Part shown: one piece after another, positions 45,986-54,181 of the stretch
Layout: the number at the start of each line of letters is the position of its first letter
How positions within the stretch are numbered: position 1 is the first letter of the stretch
NCBI RefSeq assembly: GCF_001245615.1
Contig: NZ_CWKH01000003.1
Location: forward strand, 1-64,000
Source of the DNA: Mycolicibacterium neworleansense
GTDB lineage: Bacteria; Actinomycetota; Actinomycetes; Mycobacteriales; Mycobacteriaceae
Direction of reading: 5' to 3'
Length of the DNA stretch: 64,000 bases
Program-made: the position numbers and the translations under genes
The notes under the pieces: generated by a model
Databases searched by the model: none
The model's input: the letters and a program-made list of their open reading frames with translations, nothing else
Told to the model about the DNA's origin: nothing

Positions 45986-46613
45986 GTACCCGCTCCGCGA
46001 GCGTCGGTGCGCCCGGCCCGCGCAGCCGTGGAAGCATGGCTGCCCGGTTGCCCAGTGCCGAGACCAGTTCGGCCGCGCGGCCCTCGACGAGCTGATCGCC
46101 GTCACCGTGGCACCAGTCGGCGTCGGCGGCCACCAGCCGTAGCCCGCGGCTGTTGCGGTAGGCCGGCACGAACGGGTTGGGAAAGCTCACTTGTGTGTTG
46201 AGCACCGCGACGAGAACCTCGATGGGTATTCGTGGTTCCAGGTCCAGGGCGTAGAGGATGTCGAGCTCGTGGGTGACATGGTCACCGATCAGCAGGCGGG
46301 CCGGAAAGTACCGGCCGAGGCCGATCGGGCGGTCCATGTGGTTGCGCAATTCCGCCAGCAGCTCCCCCGGGCCGCGGGTGGCGGCGTGTTCCCGGGCCAG
46401 GGCGGCATTGGCGGGGTCGAATCCGCCGCAGCGATACATGTGCGAGACGAAGGTGCCGATGCCGCAGCTGTAGCCGATCACGAGGTGGGCGAGTACCTCG
46501 TGGTTGGTCCACTCCGAGCACAAGCTGGGGGCCGACCACTGCTCGGCCGTCAACGTCTCGGCGACCGAAATGAACCGGGCGTCGTTGGCCCGCAGCAGTT
46601 CACGCGCGGACAC
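45963..46613 (-). CDS. maleylpyruvate isomerase-like (mycothiol/DinB) protein
   Basis: A 216-residue protein of the DinB/maleylpyruvate-isomerase N-terminal family, a four-helix bundle that uses mycothiol and a metal. Candidate ligands are the His residues in NHEVLAHLV and GDHVTHELDI. Family enzymes include mycothiol-dependent isomerases and transferases; the reaction here cannot be specified. Its start overlaps the upstream hydrolase gene by 14 bases. Confidence 0.75.
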   Translation of the reverse strand: MSARELLRANDARFISVAETLTAEQWSAPSLCSEWTNHEVLAHLVIGYSCGIGTFVSHMYRCGGFDPANAALAREHAATRGPGELLAELRNHMDRPIGLGRYFPARLLIGDHVTHELDILYALDLEPRIPIEVLVAVLNTQVSFPNPFVPAYRNSRGLRLVAADADWCHGDGDQLVEGRAAELVSALGNRAAMLPRLRGPGAPTLAERVLSPRTGG

Positions 46614-47502
46614 CGAGGTGCTCCCTGAGGAATGCGGTCTGATCAGCGAGCACCCGACTCACCAGCGGTGGATGGTAGATCGCGAAGTGGTCGGAATCGT
46701 AGTGCCGGGCAACGCCCAGTGGGGCACGTGCGGCCACCAGCGCCGCGTAGCGCGGGTCCATGAGGTTTTCCCGGTCACATACGCACACCAGCAGCGGCGC
46801 CGATATCCGGCGCGCATGACGCAACGCGGAGGCAATCACCACCCCCGTCATGTCCGCCGCGGCGATCCGGTTGTCGAAACTTCCGCCGGGCGGCACCGTG
46901 GAATTCCAGCCGGACTCGGCGTCGGGCGCGGTGACCATGGCCTTGCCGCCGGGCGGCCCGACGATCGGAACGTAATGACGACCGCGCCGCGCCAGTGCGC
47001 GCAGCGCGTCAGCGCCGATCGCCGGGGCCATCCGCAGTGTGCCGGGCAGGCCCAGACTGCGGGCCGCCGCGGGCCCGTGCACGATCGGGCATTGGACGAC
47101 GGCTGCGGCGATGTCGTTGCGCTCGGCGGCCACCCGCACCGCGTTCATGCCACCGAGGCTGGTGCCCCACAGGCCGATCCGGCCCGCGTCGACAGCGGGA
47201 TGTGCACGTACGTGGTTCAGCGCGGCGTGCACGTCCCGGCATTGGCGCCGTATCGAAAAACGTTGCCGCGGCGCGCCTTCTGAGGCGCCGGTGTGAAGGT
47301 AGTCAAACGCCAGGGTGGCGATGCCCGCCGCGGCGAAGTGCTGTTCGTACTGCGGGAGCATCATCTCGTGGGTGGCCCCCAGACCGTGGGCCAGCACCAC
47401 GGCCGGGTGCGGCCCAGGCCCGGTGGGCAGGGTCAGCCAGGCAGCGCACCGCTGCGCGCCTGAGGTGAAATCCGAGCGGGTAGTGGGGACGGTGCGCGTC
47501 AT
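46600..47502 (-). CDS. alpha/beta hydrolase
   Basis: A 300-residue serine hydrolase. PAVVLAHGLGATHEM supplies the oxyanion hole, GLWGTSLGG the nucleophile serine elbow, CVCDRENLMDP the acid region and DSDHFAIY the histidine. It resembles dienelactone-hydrolase/fermentation-esterase-like enzymes. GAGGAG precedes the ATG. It is divergent from a TetR gene with a large inverted repeat between them, so it is probably under that repressor. Confidence 0.85.
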   Translation of the reverse strand: MTRTVPTTRSDFTSGAQRCAAWLTLPTGPGPHPAVVLAHGLGATHEMMLPQYEQHFAAAGIATLAFDYLHTGASEGAPRQRFSIRRQCRDVHAALNHVRAHPAVDAGRIGLWGTSLGGMNAVRVAAERNDIAAAVVQCPIVHGPAAARSLGLPGTLRMAPAIGADALRALARRGRHYVPIVGPPGGKAMVTAPDAESGWNSTVPPGGSFDNRIAAADMTGVVIASALRHARRISAPLLVCVCDRENLMDPRYAALVAARAPLGVARHYDSDHFAIYHPPLVSRVLADQTAFLREHLGVRA

Positions 47503-47514
47503 GAAAGCTCCTCA

Positions 47515-47563
47515 TAAGTACGGCGTACGTATGGGATAGACTCTGATACGTACGGTGTACTTG
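47515..47563. promoter_or_regulatory. double operator in the hydrolase/TetR gap
   Basis: Two 18-base arms, 47515-47532 (core GTACGGCGTAC) and 47546-47563 (core GTACGGTGTAC), are inverted copies of each other differing at about three positions. Each core is itself palindromic. Their centres are 31 bases apart, about three helical turns. A -10-like TAGACT for the TetR gene lies between them and a -35-like TTGACA for the hydrolase gene overlaps one arm. Confidence 0.7.
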
Positions 47564-47576
47564 TCAAGGAGTTTTG

Positions 47577-48209
47577 ATGCGCGCACGTTTCACGGTCGAC
47601 GAAATCGCCTCAGCCGCACTACGAATCGTCGATGAATCCGGCCCCTCGGCGTTGAGCATGCGGGCGCTGGCCACCGCACTGGGCACCGGGCCCATGACGA
47701 TGTACAACTACGTCGCCGACAAGGAGGCGCTGGAGGAGCTTGTCGTCGCCGCCGTGGTAGCCCAGATCGTCGTGCCGCAGGTCAGCGACGACTGGCAGCA
47801 CGACGTGCACGCGATCGCGACCGCGATGTGGCTCGGCGTGCGCGCGCATCCGGCCGCCATCCCCCTCGTCCTGATCCGGCGGATGTCCTCGGCGACCGGC
47901 TTCGCCATCGCCGACGCACTGGTGGCGGCCCTGGGCCGCGCCGGGCTGTCCGACACCGATCGCCTGTCGGGGTTCCACGCCGTGATGGGATTGGTCACCG
48001 GCTGCGCTCAGGCCGTACTCGCCGGCCCATTGACGGGCGGCGCGCCGGAGGCCGCGACCCGGATCGGCTCGGTGGCCGGCGGCGAATACCCGCACATCGA
48101 AGCGCTGTCCCGGGTGGCGGCAGCGACGTCGGTCGACGACGATTTCGACGGGGGTCTGCGGATGCTGATCGACGGCATCGCGATGCGGGGCCGTCGACGT
48201 CAGCGGTGA
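47577..48209 (+). CDS. TetR family transcriptional regulator
   Basis: A 210-residue regulator. The HTH is [17 protein letters not shown]...[19 protein letters not shown], with the TetR/TetR_C-like pattern [15 protein letters not shown]. The C-terminal ligand domain is large and helical. AAGGAG precedes the ATG at 47577. It probably represses itself and the divergent hydrolase operon through the double operator at 47515-47563. The end overlaps the convergent Rrf2 gene by ten bases. Confidence 0.9.
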   Translation: MRARFTVDEIASAALRIVDESGPSALSMRALATALGTGPMTMYNYVADKEALEELVVAAVVAQIVVPQVSDDWQHDVHAIATAMWLGVRAHPAAIPLVLIRRMSSATGFAIADALVAALGRAGLSDTDRLSGFHAVMGLVTGCAQAVLAGPLTGGAPEAATRIGSVAGGEYPHIEALSRVAAATSVDDDFDGGLRMLIDGIAMRGRRRQR

Positions 48210-48670
48210 CCGCGCTCGTGTTCCTGATCGCGGTAGGCGTTGGCCAGCGTGTCGACGTGACCGGGCAGCGAGCCGGCCGCCACATCGGCCAGGCTGGTCT
48301 CCTCCAGAACCGAGCGCATGCTGGCCCGCAGCGCACGCCAGACGTCGGTCAGCGCCGCCGTCGGGCCGGAGTACGGCAGATCGCCCAGACCGATGTCACG
48401 CACACTGGCCAGGGGCCCGTCGATGCAGCGCAGCACGTCGGCGATGCTGATCTCACCGGCCGGGCGGGCCAGCTCGTAGCCGCCGTCGCGGCCGCGATGA
48501 CTGCGCACCAGCCGGTCGGTCCGCAGGGCGGTGAGGATGTCGACGAGGAACTGCGCCGGGATGCCCTGCGCCTTGGCCAGGTCATCGGTCTTGACCAGCT
48601 CGCCATCTCCGACCGTCGCGAGCTGGACCATGGCTCGGACGGCATACTCCGCCTTCGCCGACATCCGCAT
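48200..48670 (-). CDS. Rrf2 family transcriptional regulator
   Basis: A 156-residue winged-helix regulator corresponding to Rv1287, which in M. tuberculosis also lies next to cysDN. The start [18 protein letters not shown] and the segment [33 protein letters not shown] are typical. Only one Cys (DVLRCID) is present, so it lacks the three-Cys iron-sulfur site of IscR/NsrR. By analogy with CymR it may sense cysteine or sulfur status, which is inference. A good palindrome lies 32 bases upstream. Confidence 0.88.
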   Translation of the reverse strand: MRMSAKAEYAVRAMVQLATVGDGELVKTDDLAKAQGIPAQFLVDILTALRTDRLVRSHRGRDGGYELARPAGEISIADVLRCIDGPLASVRDIGLGDLPYSGPTAALTDVWRALRASMRSVLEETSLADVAAGSLPGHVDTLANAYRDQEHERGHR

Positions 48671-48701
48671 GCCCTCAGATTGTGCCAGGCCGGCCACCAT
48701 C

Positions 48702-48718
48702 CGGACCGATACGGTCCG
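48702..48718. promoter_or_regulatory. palindrome upstream of the Rrf2 gene
   Basis: CGGACCG-ATA-CGGTCCG has perfect 7-base arms around three bases, in the promoter position of the Rrf2 gene and facing the divergent lipoprotein gene. It is a candidate autoregulatory site. Confidence 0.5.
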
Positions 48719-48848
48719 TTGCGGTATGGAATGCTTTGCAGCGGCGCGGATGGTTCCTGGAGGACGGCGATCGTGAAGGTCATCAAAGACACAAGGCCGA
48801 CAAGCGGATTGAGCGGGCAGGTGTACCTGTGAACCGCTCGTCGGCCGC

Positions 48849-49886
48849 GTGAGGCACCGGACCCCGTGGCGCCGCCTGACGATCAGCCTCTGCCTGGCGT
48901 TCGTCATCGCGGTCCTGAGCGCATGCCACGCCACCCCGCCTGATCGCAACGCCGATGTCGCTCGCCTTGCGGGGCTGCTCGGCGAGATGCCCGGTGTGCT
49001 GACGGTCGGCCACACCGTGACCAATCGCCCCGCACAGGGCGTGGTGCGCTTCGTCGTCGACGTCCAGACCGAGGCGGGCATCACCGAAAACCAACTCGCC
49101 GCAGTGGTATCCCGCTATCTGCAAGACCTCACGATGGTCAACTACACCGGCTACCACACCGAGCTGATCGCGCACCACGGCTGGAACGCCTTCGCCGTCG
49201 ACGGCGGCAGGCTCCCGATCGGGAACGGTCAGCAGATCGTTGCCCAGGCCCGGAACTGGGTGGCAATGCGCCGCGAATTCCCCACGGCCGCAGTGCGTCT
49301 ACGCGCCACGGTGACCCACCCTCACGGCGAGAGCCCGATGCAGGAATGGGGGCATTCCGATGTCGGTTCCATTCGGCTGGCCGACAACACCGATTACCGG
49401 GACGTGGCCGCGACCGTCACCGCGCTCACGGAGAAGTTCGCCGGCCTGGCCCATCTGACGTGGACGATCAGCGCAGGCGACGACCATCCAGCCGAGATCA
49501 AGAGCACCCGCCGCTTCCCCACCGCCGCCGAACTCGACATCTGGAATCAGATGAACGCCGACCAGACCATCCCGCACACCAACAAGCTGACCGTCAACGG
49601 CCGGGTGCAGACACCCGTCTGGCTCGCCGAACAAACCCGGTCCCACGATCCGGCCGACGCGGTCGCGCTCGCGCAGCGTCACCTGCCGCTGGTCGCCACA
49701 CTTGCCGCCCCGACGCTGTACACCGCCAGCGACCAGATACAAGGGCACATCACCGGTGACGGGCGGGCGGTGGGCCCCATCGCCATCACCGTCGGCGGGT
49801 GCACGACCCGTGATTACCTCGTCTACCAGCCACCGGCCGCCGAGCAGGCGCTGATGAACGCGTACGAGACCTGCAGGCGCCCGTGA
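48849..49886 (+). CDS. lipoprotein of unknown function
   Basis: A 345-residue exported protein. The N-terminus [20 protein letters not shown] leads to the lipobox VLSAC with Cys26. I do not recognise the mature domain. It has alternating strands and helices, for example [22 protein letters not shown], and a similar second half around [20 protein letters not shown], suggesting an internal duplication. It starts at a GTG. The next gene is convergent. Confidence 0.7.
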   Translation: MRHRTPWRRLTISLCLAFVIAVLSACHATPPDRNADVARLAGLLGEMPGVLTVGHTVTNRPAQGVVRFVVDVQTEAGITENQLAAVVSRYLQDLTMVNYTGYHTELIAHHGWNAFAVDGGRLPIGNGQQIVAQARNWVAMRREFPTAAVRLRATVTHPHGESPMQEWGHSDVGSIRLADNTDYRDVAATVTALTEKFAGLAHLTWTISAGDDHPAEIKSTRRFPTAAELDIWNQMNADQTIPHTNKLTVNGRVQTPVWLAEQTRSHDPADAVALAQRHLPLVATLAAPTLYTASDQIQGHITGDGRAVGPIAITVGGCTTRDYLVYQPPAAEQALMNAYETCRRP

Positions 49887-49895
49887 CGACCGGGT

Positions 49896-50492
49896 TCAGT
49901 CCGGGACGGCTGCGGCGTCCGGGACGACGACGGCGAACAGATCGGCCATGGCGGCCAGGCTCGCCGACTGCATGACCGCAGCGGGCACCGGCGCACTGTC
50001 CGGGCCGGCCAGCGTGCGGGTGGCGGTGGCAGCGGCCACCACGGTCGGGGCATAGCCGAGGTTGAAAGCACCGCGCGCGGTGGAGTTCACGCACATGTGC
50101 GTCATGAAGCCGGCCAGCACCAGGTTCGACGCGTCGAGTCCCTTCAGGCGGTCGTCGAGGTCGGTCTGCACGAATGAGTTGGGGAACTGCTTGACCACCA
50201 CCGGTTCTCCCGCACGCGGAGCCACCGATGCGACGATCGCACCGCTTTCCCCCTCGATGTCGTAGAGCGAACCCGGACCGTCGGAATGCTGGATGTGGAT
50301 GATCGGGATGCCCGCGGTGCGGGCCCGGTCGAGCAGTTGCGCGGTCTGCTCCAACGCGGCCTGGACCCCTTCGAGCTCCATGATTCCCTGGGTGTAGGTG
50401 TTCTGGCAGTCGATCAGCACCAGGGTGGAATCTGCGAGGCGGGCCGGTGCGGCCGGCAGGCTGGCCAGTTCGCGCAAGGTAGGGCGGGTCAT
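49896..50492 (-). CDS. isochorismatase-family cysteine hydrolase
   Basis: A 198-residue hydrolase with the family triad: Asp28 in LVLIDCQN, Lys in VVKQFPNSF and Cys in MTHMCVNSTARGAF. Relatives hydrolyse isochorismate, nicotinamide or N-carbamoyl compounds. The substrate is unknown. It starts 38 bases after the cysQ stop and may be in the same transcript as cysQ, cysNC and cysD. Confidence 0.87.
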   Translation of the reverse strand: MTRPTLRELASLPAAPARLADSTLVLIDCQNTYTQGIMELEGVQAALEQTAQLLDRARTAGIPIIHIQHSDGPGSLYDIEGESGAIVASVAPRAGEPVVVKQFPNSFVQTDLDDRLKGLDASNLVLAGFMTHMCVNSTARGAFNLGYAPTVVAAATATRTLAGPDSAPVPAAVMQSASLAAMADLFAVVVPDAAAVPD

Positions 50493-50530
50493 CTTGGCAA
50501 GCCTAGGTGGCCGGCGCCGCGAAAACGGCG

Positions 50531-51274
50531 CTAACCCGCAGTGACGGCCAAAACCCGCTCGGCCAGCTCGGGCCGGCACACGATCAGGTCGGGCAGCGTG
50601 GGATCGGCAGAGTTGTAGACCAACCGGGAGCCGTCGATGCGCGAGGTGTGCAGGCCGGCCGCGCGGGCCACCGCGACGGGCGCGGCCGAATCCCACTCGT
50701 ACTGACCGCCGGCGTGCACGTACACGTCGGCAATCCCCCGGATCACCGCGGCGACTTTGGCCCCGGCCGAACCCATTTCCACCAGCGTTCCCTCGAGTGC
50801 CTCCTGCACGGCCAGCGCGACCGCGGGCGGGCGGGTACGCGACACCACGACCCGGGGCGGGCCGTCGAAGGCACGCGGTGCGGCTACCTCGGGGGTGGAC
50901 AGCGTGGTGTTCTGGGCGGGCAACGCGACCGCTCCCGCGAAGAGTTCACCCGCACTCCACAGCGCGACGTGCACGGCCCAGTCGTCGCGGCCGAGTTCGG
51001 AGAACTCGCGGGTGCCGTCGAGCGGGTCGACGATCCAGACCCGTTCGGCACTCAGCCGTGCCGGGTCCGACCGCTCGTCGGCCGTGGCCTCCTCGGACAG
51101 CACCGAGTCACCGGGAACCAGCCTGGCCAACTCGGCCATCAGGAAGTCGTGGGACTGCTTGTCCCCGGCTGCCTTTCGATCGGCGGGTGATGCGTCGGCG
51201 AAGTCGGCGCGGACATCGAGCAGCAGTTCCCCGGCCCTGGTGGCCAGCCGGGCGGCCAGTTCGTGATCGTTCAC
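50531..51274 (-). CDS. cysQ: 3'(2'),5'-bisphosphate nucleotidase (CysQ-like)
   Basis: A 247-residue member of the inositol monophosphatase family. The metal-binding motifs are VLSEEATADE and VWIVDPLDGTREFSE, the latter characteristic of CysQ, and the C-terminal motif is YEWDSAAPVAVARAAGL. It removes the 3' phosphate of PAP or PAPS left by sulfate activation. Its start overlaps the cysNC stop by four bases, which strongly ties it to sulfate assimilation. In M. tuberculosis the characterised cysQ lies elsewhere (Rv2131c). Confidence 0.88.
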   Translation of the reverse strand: MNDHELAARLATRAGELLLDVRADFADASPADRKAAGDKQSHDFLMAELARLVPGDSVLSEEATADERSDPARLSAERVWIVDPLDGTREFSELGRDDWAVHVALWSAGELFAGAVALPAQNTTLSTPEVAAPRAFDGPPRVVVSRTRPPAVALAVQEALEGTLVEMGSAGAKVAAVIRGIADVYVHAGGQYEWDSAAPVAVARAAGLHTSRIDGSRLVYNSADPTLPDLIVCRPELAERVLAVTAG

Positions 51275-53115
51275 GACGGTAATTCCAGCAGCTCGATCAC
51301 CATGTCGGCCAGTTCAGCGGTGCTGTGATCCGGCGTGAGGCGCAGATCGGGGTTCTTCGGCCGCTGGTATGGACTGTCGATGCCGGTGAAGTGGGTGATC
51401 TCACCGGCACGCGCCTTGGCGTAGAGCCCCTTGGGATCCCGGCGTTCGCAGTCTTCCAGCGGGGTGTCGCAGAACACCTCGTAGAAGTCGACGCCACCCT
51501 CGTTGGCCACCTTGCGCGCCAGCTCACGGTGCTCCTCCAGCGGGCTGATCGCGGGCACCAGGACGATCTGGCCGGAGTCGGCCAGCAGTGCGGCGACGTG
51601 GGCCAGCCGACGCAGGTTCTCAGCCCGGTCGGCCATCGAGAAGCCGAGGTCGGCGTTGAGGCCGTGGCGCAGGTTGTCGCCGTCCAGAACGTATGCCGGC
51701 ACGCCCTTTTCGAGCAGCTTCTGCTCGACCAGCATCGCCACCGAGGACTTGCCCGACCCCGACAAGCCGGTGAACCAGATCGTGCGCCCGCGGCTGAGCC
51801 GGTCCCCCGGGGTGACCAGCGACTCGTGCCGCACCGCATTGGGGCTCGCGGCCTCGTTGCGGGTGTCGCGCAGCACCATGCCGGCGCCGACGGTGCCGTT
51901 GGTGTTGGGGTCGATCAGGATGAACGATCCGGTGGCCGCGTTGCGGCTGTACTCGTCGAGCAGCAACGGCGCTTGGGTACGCAGCGAGATACGGCCCAGC
52001 TCATTGAGTTTGAGCGCGCTCGCGGACTTGTCCCGGTGCAGGGTGTTGACGTCGAGGCGGTAGTCCAGGCCGGTGATCTTGGCCCGGGTGGTCCGGGTGG
52101 TGTGCTTGACCAGGTATTCGCGTCCGGGCTCCAGGGACGCGTCGTCGGCCATCCAGCACACCGTGGCGTCGAAGTCCTGGGTGACGCGGGGCTGGTTGTT
52201 GGGCCGGGCGATCATGTCACCGCGCGAGATGTCGATGTCGTCGGACAGGCTGATCGACACCGCCATCGGAGGGAACGCCTCCTCGACGACACCGCTGGGT
52301 CCGTCGATCTGGGTGATGCGCGTGGGCTTTCCGGCCGGCAGCACGATCACGTCGTCACCGGGACGCAGCACGCCGCTGGCGACGGTCCCGGCGTAGCTGC
52401 GGTGGTCGGCGTGTTCGTGGGTCTGCGGACGGATCACGTACTGCACCGGGAAACGCACGTCGACCAGGTTGCGGTCACCGGCGATGTAGACGTCTTCGAG
52501 GTGGCTCAGCAGCGACGGCCCCTCGTACCAGGGCGTGACGTCGGATTTGGTCACCACGTTGTCGCCGTTGAGCGCCGACATCGGGATCGTGGTCACGTCG
52601 TGCACGTCCAACCGGGCGGCGAACGCGTGGAACTCGTCGCGGATCGCCTCGAAACGCTCCTGATCCCAGTCGATCAGGTCCATCTTGTTCACAGCCAGCA
52701 CAATGTGCTGGATGCCCAGCAGCGAAGCCAGGAACGCGTGCCTGCGGGACTGCTCGAGCAGGCCGTGCCGCGCATCGACCAGCACGATGACCAGCTGTGC
52801 GGTGGAGGCCCCGGTCACCATGTTGCGGGTGTACTGGATGTGCCCCGGGGTGTCGGCGATGATGAATTTCCGCTTGGCCGTGGCGAAGTAGCGGTAAGCG
52901 ACATCGATGGTGATGCCCTGTTCCCGCTCGGCCCGCAGGCCGTCGGTCACCAGCGCCAGATCGGTGTAGTCGTTGCCACGTTCCTTGGAGGTCCGCTCGA
53001 CCGCGGCCAGCTGGTCCTCCATCACAGCCTTCGAGTCGTACAGCAGCCGGCCGATCAGCGTGGATTTACCGTCGTCGACGGATCCCGCGGTGGCGATGCG
53101 TAACAACGTGCTCAT
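51271..53115 (-). CDS. cysN: sulfate adenylyltransferase large subunit / APS kinase fusion
   Basis: A 614-residue bifunctional enzyme, the same length as M. tuberculosis CysNC (Rv1286). The N-terminal GTPase has AGSVDDGKSTL, DTPGH and NKMD and drives APS formation with CysD. Residues from about 445 form the APS kinase with FTGLSGSGKSS, GDNLRHGLN and the FCDTPLEDCERRDPKGLY segment, making PAPS. The start is at the ATG giving MSTLLRIATAG; the frame is open earlier without homology. It follows cysD after 34 bases. Confidence 0.97.
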   Translation of the reverse strand: MSTLLRIATAGSVDDGKSTLIGRLLYDSKAVMEDQLAAVERTSKERGNDYTDLALVTDGLRAEREQGITIDVAYRYFATAKRKFIIADTPGHIQYTRNMVTGASTAQLVIVLVDARHGLLEQSRRHAFLASLLGIQHIVLAVNKMDLIDWDQERFEAIRDEFHAFAARLDVHDVTTIPMSALNGDNVVTKSDVTPWYEGPSLLSHLEDVYIAGDRNLVDVRFPVQYVIRPQTHEHADHRSYAGTVASGVLRPGDDVIVLPAGKPTRITQIDGPSGVVEEAFPPMAVSISLSDDIDISRGDMIARPNNQPRVTQDFDATVCWMADDASLEPGREYLVKHTTRTTRAKITGLDYRLDVNTLHRDKSASALKLNELGRISLRTQAPLLLDEYSRNAATGSFILIDPNTNGTVGAGMVLRDTRNEAASPNAVRHESLVTPGDRLSRGRTIWFTGLSGSGKSSVAMLVEQKLLEKGVPAYVLDGDNLRHGLNADLGFSMADRAENLRRLAHVAALLADSGQIVLVPAISPLEEHRELARKVANEGGVDFYEVFCDTPLEDCERRDPKGLYAKARAGEITHFTGIDSPYQRPKNPDLRLTPDHSTAELADMVIELLELPS

Positions 53116-53149
53116 CAGCTGTGCTCTCTCTTCTTCGCGCAAGCGCTCA

Positions 53150-54091
53150 TCAGAAATAACCCTCTCGCTTGCGATCTTCCATTCCGGCCTCGGAGATCCG
53201 ATCATCGGCGCGGGTGGCGCCCCGCTCGGTGAGCCGGGACACCGCGGTCTCGGCGATGACCTCGGAAACCGTTGCAGCCGTTGATTCGACGCAGCCGGTG
53301 CAGGTGACGTCGCCGACGGTGCGGAAACGCACGGTCTTCTCGATCACCGGTTCGTCCTTGCGCGGCTGCATGTACTTGTGCACCGCGAGCAGCATGCCGT
53401 CGCGCTCGAACACCTTGCGCTGGTGGGCGTAATAGATGGAGGGCAGCTTGATCTTCTCGGCGCCGATGTAGGACCAGATGTCGAACTCGGTCCAGTTGGA
53501 GATCGGGAACGCGCGGATGTGCTCACCCTTGTGGTGGCGACCGTTGTACAGGTTCCACAGCTCGGGCCGCTGGGCCTTGGGGTCCCACTGGCCGAACTCG
53601 TCGCGGAAGGAGAACACGCGCTCCTTGGCGCGGGCCTTCTCCTCGTCGCGCCGGGCACCGCCGAAGGCGGCGTCGAACTTGTTCTCCCGGATGCCGCGCA
53701 GCAGCGTCACGGTCTGGATCGGGTTGCGCGACGGGATGGTCTCCACCACGCGCCCGGCATCGATGTCGTCCTGGACCTTGGCGACGACCAGACGTGCACC
53801 GTAGTGCTCCACCAGTTCATCGCGAGCCTCGTACACCTCGTCGAAGTTGTGCCCGGTGTCGACATGCATGACCGGGAAAGGCAGCCGTCCCGGCGCGAAC
53901 GCCTTGACCGCCAGGTGCAGCATGACGATCGAGTCCTTGCCGCCGGAGAACAGCAGCACGGGCTTCTCGAACTCGGCGGCCACCTCCCGGATGATGTGGA
54001 TGGCCTCTGCCTCCAGGGACCGCAGGTGGCTCAGCTCATAATTACCTGAGCGGCCGGCTCGACCCGCTTCGGATTTCTGCGCGGTGGTCAT
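53150..54091 (-). CDS. cysD: sulfate adenylyltransferase small subunit
   Basis: Catalytic ATP sulfurylase subunit (313 residues) forming APS from sulfate and ATP with CysN. The PP-loop is LLFSGGKDSIVMLHLA, and the segments FDAAFGGARRDEEKARAKER and GCVESTAATVSEVIAET are typical of the family. GGGAAG precedes the ATG at 54091. It is the first gene of cysD-cysNC-cysQ. Two ATGGCCAG repeats lie just upstream. Confidence 0.97.
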   Translation of the reverse strand: MTTAQKSEAGRAGRSGNYELSHLRSLEAEAIHIIREVAAEFEKPVLLFSGGKDSIVMLHLAVKAFAPGRLPFPVMHVDTGHNFDEVYEARDELVEHYGARLVVAKVQDDIDAGRVVETIPSRNPIQTVTLLRGIRENKFDAAFGGARRDEEKARAKERVFSFRDEFGQWDPKAQRPELWNLYNGRHHKGEHIRAFPISNWTEFDIWSYIGAEKIKLPSIYYAHQRKVFERDGMLLAVHKYMQPRKDEPVIEKTVRFRTVGDVTCTGCVESTAATVSEVIAETAVSRLTERGATRADDRISEAGMEDRKREGYF

Positions 54092-54115
54092 CACTTCCCC
54101 ATTAAGTTGGTAGGA

Positions 54116-54141
54116 ATGGCCAGAATTGCAAGCATGGCCAG
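54116..54141. promoter_or_regulatory. paired ATGGCCAG repeats upstream of cysD
   Basis: ATGGCCAG occurs at 54116-54123 and again at 54134-54141, 18 bases apart, each containing the palindrome TGGCCA. They lie 25-50 bases before the cysD start. They may be a regulator site; nothing shows which regulator. Confidence 0.35.
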
Positions 54142-54181
54142 GAATGTATCCGGCTGGTCGCCGCGGTGTCAATGGTTGCGC

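Noticed and set aside
45963..48209. Overlapping gene ends (45963-45985 and 48200-48209) as signs of frameshift or decay
   Set aside because: Both genes of each convergent pair are complete and keep their family C-termini; short convergent overlaps are normal here.
50531..51274. Inositol monophosphatase rather than CysQ
   Set aside because: The DPLDGTREF motif and the 4-base overlap with cysNC favour the bisphosphate nucleotidase assignment.
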